From the NCBI GenBank assembly GCA_030040595.1, contig JASHTL010000028.1, positions 1-9,051 on the forward strand: DNA of 9,051 nt, read 5' to 3'. Of this stretch, positions 6,064-9,051 are shown piece after piece. Numbering within the stretch: the first letter of the stretch is position 1; every line of letters begins with the position of its first letter. The DNA comes from Microcaldota archaeon (GTDB taxonomy: Archaea; Micrarchaeota; Micrarchaeia; Micrarchaeales; CABMGC01). Both the position numbers and the translations under genes were made by a program. The notes beneath the pieces were generated by a model, which had not been told where the DNA came from, did not search any database, and worked only from the letters and a program-made list of their open reading frames with translations.

Positions 6064-6555
6064 ATGGAGAAAAACGTGAAGGAACTGACAATAACGCGCA
6101 TACTAGACGCGCCGCAGAAAACCGTATGGAAGGCATGGACCGACCCGAAACTGGTGCAGAAATGGTGGGGACCAAGGGGAGTGATCAATCCCACATGCGA
6201 ATGGGATCCCAGGCCGAACGGGAAGATCTACATAGTGATGCAGGCGACCAAGGAGCTCGGCCCTGCGGAAGGCATGAAGTGGCCGATGAAAGGCGCATTC
6301 AAGGAGGTGAAGCCTGAGAGCAGGCTGGTATTCTCCGGAGGCGCAATGGACGACGTTGACAGGGCCAGCGACACCTTCCTTGAAAGTACCATAACCGTAG
6401 ACTTTGAGGACCTGGGCGAGAAGACAAAGATGAACCTGCACATAGTGGTCACAAAAGTCGGGGGGCCGAAGGCAGAGGCTGCGCTGCAGGGAATGACGCA
6501 GGGCTGGACCCAGCAGGTAGACAAGCTGGGCGAGTTCGTAAGCGGGAAGAAGTGA
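6064..6555 (+). CDS. AHSA1/SRPBCC-domain protein (Aha1 C-terminal-like, START-like fold)
   Basis: 163 residues, one SRPBCC domain. Characteristic parts: LTITRILDAPQKTVWKAWTDP (first strand and helix, about 8-28), KWWGPRGVINPTCEWDPRPNG (about 33-53), the core strands around WPMKGAFKEVKPESRLVFS, and the long C-terminal helix GMTQGWTQQVDKLGEFV. The fold forms a deep hydrophobic pocket that binds small lipophilic ligands in related proteins; the actual ligand is unknown. Some relatives are named Hsp90-ATPase activators by similarity, but no Hsp90 link is implied here. Start ATG 6064 is preferred over TTG 6058, because GTGATT, overlapping the stop of the ArsR gene, lies four bases upstream as a ribosome-binding site. 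It is translationally coupled to the regulator and ends three bases from the convergent gene at 6559. Confidence 0.91.
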   Translation: MEKNVKELTITRILDAPQKTVWKAWTDPKLVQKWWGPRGVINPTCEWDPRPNGKIYIVMQATKELGPAEGMKWPMKGAFKEVKPESRLVFSGGAMDDVDRASDTFLESTITVDFEDLGEKTKMNLHIVVTKVGGPKAEAALQGMTQGWTQQVDKLGEFVSGKK

Positions 6556-6558
6556 GGC

Positions 6559-6876
6559 TCAGGCCGAGTACTTCTTGGCAAAGTCGCCTATCACAGGTAT
6601 TACCATGTCCTGGTCCTGGTACGCCCTGACTCCTGCGACTATGCCCAATATCCAGATTAGCAGAGCCAGGATTCCTCCCACCAGTGGCACGAAATAAAGG
6701 ATGAAGCCCACAATTCCGAGGAATACGGCCTGGAGGCCGTTAAACCTTAACCTCTTCTCGCTTGGCTTCGCGGTCAGGAACACCACTATCCCTGTAATCC
6801 ACGAGAGTACGTATGCTACTATGTACAAAATGTTTTTTCCTCCGCTCTTCGATCCATCTTGGCTTGCCATATTCAT
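6559..6876 (-). CDS. Small membrane protein, DUF4870-like
   Basis: 105 residues. A polar N-terminus (SQDGSKSGGKN) precedes three hydrophobic stretches at about 16-34, 47-66 and 68-86. The loop KPSEKRLRFNGLQAVFLG and the ending VRAYQDQDMVIPVIGDFAKKYS follow the DUF4870 (Tic20-like) pattern, in which a charged loop with a conserved Q joins the first two helices. The usual His before the Q region is Asn here. ATG 6876 sits about 28 bases from a TATA box (6900-6908), so it can be transcribed on its own without a leader even though it follows the channel-like gene by only 39 bases. Function of the family is unknown. Confidence 0.82.
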   Translation of the reverse strand: MNMASQDGSKSGGKNILYIVAYVLSWITGIVVFLTAKPSEKRLRFNGLQAVFLGIVGFILYFVPLVGGILALLIWILGIVAGVRAYQDQDMVIPVIGDFAKKYSA

Positions 6877-6899
6877 CGGATTAACATTGGGAAGTGCTG

Positions 6900-6908
6900 C
6901 TTATAAAG
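6900..6908 (-). promoter_or_regulatory. TATA box of the DUF4870-like gene
   Basis: The minus strand reads CTTTATAAG, about 28 bases before ATG 6876, in the short gap after the channel-like gene. It gives this gene a promoter separate from the secY unit. Confidence 0.6.
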
Positions 6909-6915
6909 CTTTAAC

Positions 6916-7308
6916 TCAGAGCTCCTTCCTGTACCTTTTGACGTCTCTTGAGAGGTTGCGCTCCTCCTCCCTGAGCCTCTTCTCCTCCCTGTGCAGGAGC
7001 CTTGCGAAGAACGGCCCGAAGAGGAAACCCAGAGCGAAGATCACAGCGCCAACAGAGACAAAGGCTATCAGCGCGGCAAAGACCTTGCCAAGCGCGGTTA
7101 CCGGAGTTGTAGCCGGACCCTCTGCTGTTGCAAGCATGCTGACAAAGTAGAACGAATTAACGTAGGAATAGCCCTCTATCAGGTGGAATCCTACGGTTCC
7201 CACCAGCAGCACAGAGCCTACTAGTATTACTGACAGGAGCGCCCTCCTTGCAAGAGACCTGTGCCACTTGTGCTCCTTCTCTTCCCGCACGCTGTTTATT
7301 CTTCCCAT
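6916..7308 (-). CDS. Two-helix pore-loop membrane protein, potassium-channel-like with altered filter
   Basis: 130 residues. A basic, charged N-terminus (to about 21) is followed by a first membrane helix (about 22-42), a pore-helix-like segment YVNSFYFVSMLATAEGP (49-65), a second helix (about 72-98) and a charged coiled-coil-like tail (REEKRLREEERNLSRDVKRYRKEL). This is the layout of two-helix K+ channels, including the PVT-LGK step into the second helix, but the filter TVGYG is replaced by TAEGP. Potassium selectivity is therefore doubtful; it could pass other ions or be a non-conducting relative. Start ATG 7308 is preferred over TTG 7311. It starts 18 bases after the secY stop, with AGG-rich sequence between, and is probably cotranscribed with secY. 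Confidence 0.72.
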   Translation of the reverse strand: MGRINSVREEKEHKWHRSLARRALLSVILVGSVLLVGTVGFHLIEGYSYVNSFYFVSMLATAEGPATTPVTALGKVFAALIAFVSVGAVIFALGFLFGPFFARLLHREEKRLREEERNLSRDVKRYRKEL

Positions 7309-7326
7309 CAACCTACCAAATGCAAT

Positions 7327-8847
7327 TCATGAAAGGAACTTCTCCAGAGCAGGGTAACCCTCAAGCTGGTGCTGGTTCTCGAGCTGCTGGTAGAGCGAGT
7401 ACATTATTCCCACGGTGAGCAGGACGCCCATGCCGCTGCCCACAGCTCCTGTCAGGTTGGCGAAAGCCGCGAGCAGGCCCACGAAGATGCTGCCAAGCAC
7501 TGTTATGGTGGGTATGTACTTGTTGAGTATGCTCTCCGTTATCCTCGGATCCCTCCTGAAGCCGGGTATCTGCCATCCGACGCTCTGAAGCTGCTCAGCC
7601 ACGTTCTTCGGGTTCTGGCCTGTCATTTCGACGTAGAACTTGCCGAAGACCACGCAGAGTATCACGAGAAGCAAAGTCGAGAGTATTACATGGAACCACT
7701 CAGGCACCAGCACGCAGGCGTTGGCAAGCGTGCAGCTTGCAGCAAGGTCCGTGCCAGGTGTCAGGTGCGACCATGGAAAGACGAGCGGCGTAGTGCCGGT
7801 GGCAAGGTACGTGAAATAAGCCGTATAACCTACGCCTCCGTAGCCTGCAGGGAACGGACTCTCGGTGAACGTCTCTATCGAGAGGAGATAGACCATGCCC
7901 CCTGAAAGGGTATTGGTGAGCGCGCCTGTAGTGGAATATTGCGGTGTGTAATAGCCGAGGAACGCCGCGGCGCTGGACGTGGCCGAGTATGGAGCTAGCA
8001 CTCCGCCCAGAAGCGAGGTCATCGCTATGATTATCGATGTTGCGAATATTACGGGCATGACGCTGGCGTAGAGCAGCGAGATCGGCAGTCTACCTCCAAT
8101 TCCGCGGAACTGGCTGAAGACCATCGGCAGTTCCACCTTCATATCGTACGCGTAGATGCTGATGAGCATGACCAGGATCGCTACGAAGAGCGGCCCGAAT
8201 GCGAGCAGCGCCTGTGGTATTGCTGTTGCGCCTGCGGTGGCGAGCTGGTACGCCGCAGCCGGAGCGAGGACAGTGGCTGTTCCTGCTATTATCGCGTATG
8301 CCACTCCTCCGGCTATGAAGAGGTTTATTCCGGAGGTTATCCCGAACTTGTTCATCATCTCGTCAAGATATATGACTATTATAGCCCCTATGGCAAGCTC
8401 TACCACTACAAAGAGCTCATAGCCAGGGGTCAGCAGGCCTGATCCTGCGAAAGTGTAAGTGTAAAATCCTGCTTCCACTACCGCAACGATTATCGCTATG
8501 AGCTTCTGTATGCTCTGGAACCTGCCACGCTGCTCCATGTCGTTGAGATCTATGTTCAGCGCGCCTGAACCCTGGAGCAGCTGCAGGACTATGCTCGACA
8601 GGACTATGGGCGATATTCCCACGGTTATGAGGGTGCCGATGTGCGCTGCGAATATAACGTTGGCAAGCTGGAAGATCTCCTGCACCTGGACCTGGCTTAC
8701 CCCGAGCGCAGGTATGCTGAAGAGGGAAAAGTAGACCAGCATTATGATCGCAGTCCAGGTCATCTTCTGCTTGAATGTGAGCGGGCTCTCAGGCTTCTTT
8801 ATGCTAGGTATGAACTTCAGGATTGGGTTAAGGAATTCCAAGGCCAT
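7327..8847 (-). CDS. secY: Preprotein translocase subunit SecY
   Basis: 506 residues; central pore of the Sec61/SecYE translocon in the cytoplasmic membrane, taking unfolded secreted and membrane proteins from the ribosome. It follows archaeal SecY throughout: FKQKMTWTAIIMLVYF (helix 1), HIGTLITVGISPIVLSSIVLQLL (plug and helix 2), IVIYLDEMMNKFGITSGINLFIAGGV (around helix 4), the cytoplasmic loop YDMKVELPM...FRGIGGRLPI, and VEMTGQNPKNVAEQL...IPGFRRDPRITESILNKYIP before the last helices. It ends QQLENQHQLEGYPALEKFLS. It is about 70 residues longer than the Methanocaldococcus protein (436), mostly in the external region between helices 7 and 8 (284-383), which holds the Cys pair 372/378. Start ATG 8847 has AGGTGATG upstream; GTG 8859 and ATG 8856 lie in that site. 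No ribosomal protein gene is recognised next to it. Confidence 0.97.
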   Translation of the reverse strand: MALEFLNPILKFIPSIKKPESPLTFKQKMTWTAIIMLVYFSLFSIPALGVSQVQVQEIFQLANVIFAAHIGTLITVGISPIVLSSIVLQLLQGSGALNIDLNDMEQRGRFQSIQKLIAIIVAVVEAGFYTYTFAGSGLLTPGYELFVVVELAIGAIIVIYLDEMMNKFGITSGINLFIAGGVAYAIIAGTATVLAPAAAYQLATAGATAIPQALLAFGPLFVAILVMLISIYAYDMKVELPMVFSQFRGIGGRLPISLLYASVMPVIFATSIIIAMTSLLGGVLAPYSATSSAAAFLGYYTPQYSTTGALTNTLSGGMVYLLSIETFTESPFPAGYGGVGYTAYFTYLATGTTPLVFPWSHLTPGTDLAASCTLANACVLVPEWFHVILSTLLLVILCVVFGKFYVEMTGQNPKNVAEQLQSVGWQIPGFRRDPRITESILNKYIPTITVLGSIFVGLLAAFANLTGAVGSGMGVLLTVGIMYSLYQQLENQHQLEGYPALEKFLS

Positions 8848-8862
8848 ATGCCGCATCACCTA
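8848..8862 (-). promoter_or_regulatory. Ribosome-binding site of secY fused to the upstream stop codon
   Basis: The minus strand reads TAGGTGATGCGGCAT before ATG 8847. TAG ends the upstream gene, and AGGTGAT matches the archaeal 16S 3' end about 7 bases before the ATG. This decides the secY start and implies coupled translation. Confidence 0.65.
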
Positions 8863-9051
8863 GACTGTCAACTGGACGAAATATGCGCGATTGCTCCCGA
8901 TTCCTGACTGCCTCTTCGACTCGCTCCTGAACATGGTTTCAAGGAAGCCGGAAAACATCGAACTCGAGAGCTCCACCAGTCCGTCTATTGAGTTATACCT
9001 CTTGTATTTAAGCCTTATAACCCTTTTGCCCTTCGACTCTCGTATCTCAAC
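8860..9051 (-). CDS. C-terminus of an unrecognised protein upstream of secY (partial)
   Basis: 63 residues are open from the right edge to TAG at 8862-8860. The visible part starts VEIRESKGKRVIRLKYKRYN, continues with SIDGLVELSSSMFSGFLETM, and ends SNRAYFVQLTV; it is basic at first, then has one amphipathic helix-like segment, with no membrane segment. It is not recognisable as ribosomal protein L15, the usual neighbour before secY in archaea. It ends 12 bases before the secY ATG with its stop codon touching the secY ribosome-binding site, so it belongs to the same transcript. Too little is seen to assign a family. Confidence 0.6.
   Translation of the reverse strand, partial: VEIRESKGKRVIRLKYKRYNSIDGLVELSSSMFSGFLETMFRSESKRQSGIGSNRAYFVQLTV

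Noticed and set aside
5745..6194. Minus-strand 149-residue ORF across the ArsR and SRPBCC genes
   Set aside because: It is antisense to two well-supported conserved genes and shows no domain of its own.
7369..7905. Long plus-strand ORF of 178 residues
   Set aside because: It lies fully antisense within secY, has no promoter, and looks like a frame shadow of that conserved gene.

Overview
This window is archaeal. It holds an archaeal family B DNA polymerase, an archaeal-type SecY, and a tRNA gene without an encoded CCA end. Transcription signals are TATA boxes placed about 24 to 37 bases before start codons, often with almost no leader. Where Shine-Dalgarno-like sites occur they are of the GGTGAT type. 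Isoleucine ATA and arginine AGG/AGA codons are common. The lineage cannot be fixed from this window. A small-genome DPANN-type archaeon such as Micrarchaeota is a guess from the gene mix, not a result.

Layout. Positions 1-2709 (minus) hold a two-gene unit: a small SecB-like protein, then a B-family polymerase that runs off the left edge without its last part. Positions 2799-2873 (plus) are tRNA-Arg(TCG). The stop codon of an antisense P-loop NTPase gene (2865-3422, minus) lies inside the tRNA 3' end. Positions 3423-4403 are poorly conserved-looking sequence: a stretch of about 550 bases with no convincing gene but one good TATA box, short repeats and a hairpin, then an unrecognised ORF.

Positions 4412-5621 hold two divergent membrane-protein genes, a seven-helix protein (minus) and a four-helix glycine-rich protein (plus). 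Positions 5705-6555 hold an ArsR-family repressor and an AHSA1/SRPBCC-domain protein as a two-gene operon, with a perfect 22-bp dyad over the promoter. From the right edge leftward on the minus strand come the C-terminus of an unrecognised protein, secY, a two-helix pore-loop protein whose filter lacks the potassium-channel signature, and a small DUF4870-like membrane protein that has its own promoter.

How they fit together. The polymerase and SecY are core replication and secretion genes. The ArsR/SRPBCC pair is a self-contained, probably autoregulated module of a type common in bacteria. The stretch between the tRNA and position 4411 looks accessory. I found no CRISPR array, insertion sequence or complete mobile element. 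The most interesting points are the ArsR operator, the altered-filter channel-like protein beside SecY, the gene end buried in a tRNA, and the enlarged cysteine-containing external loop of SecY.
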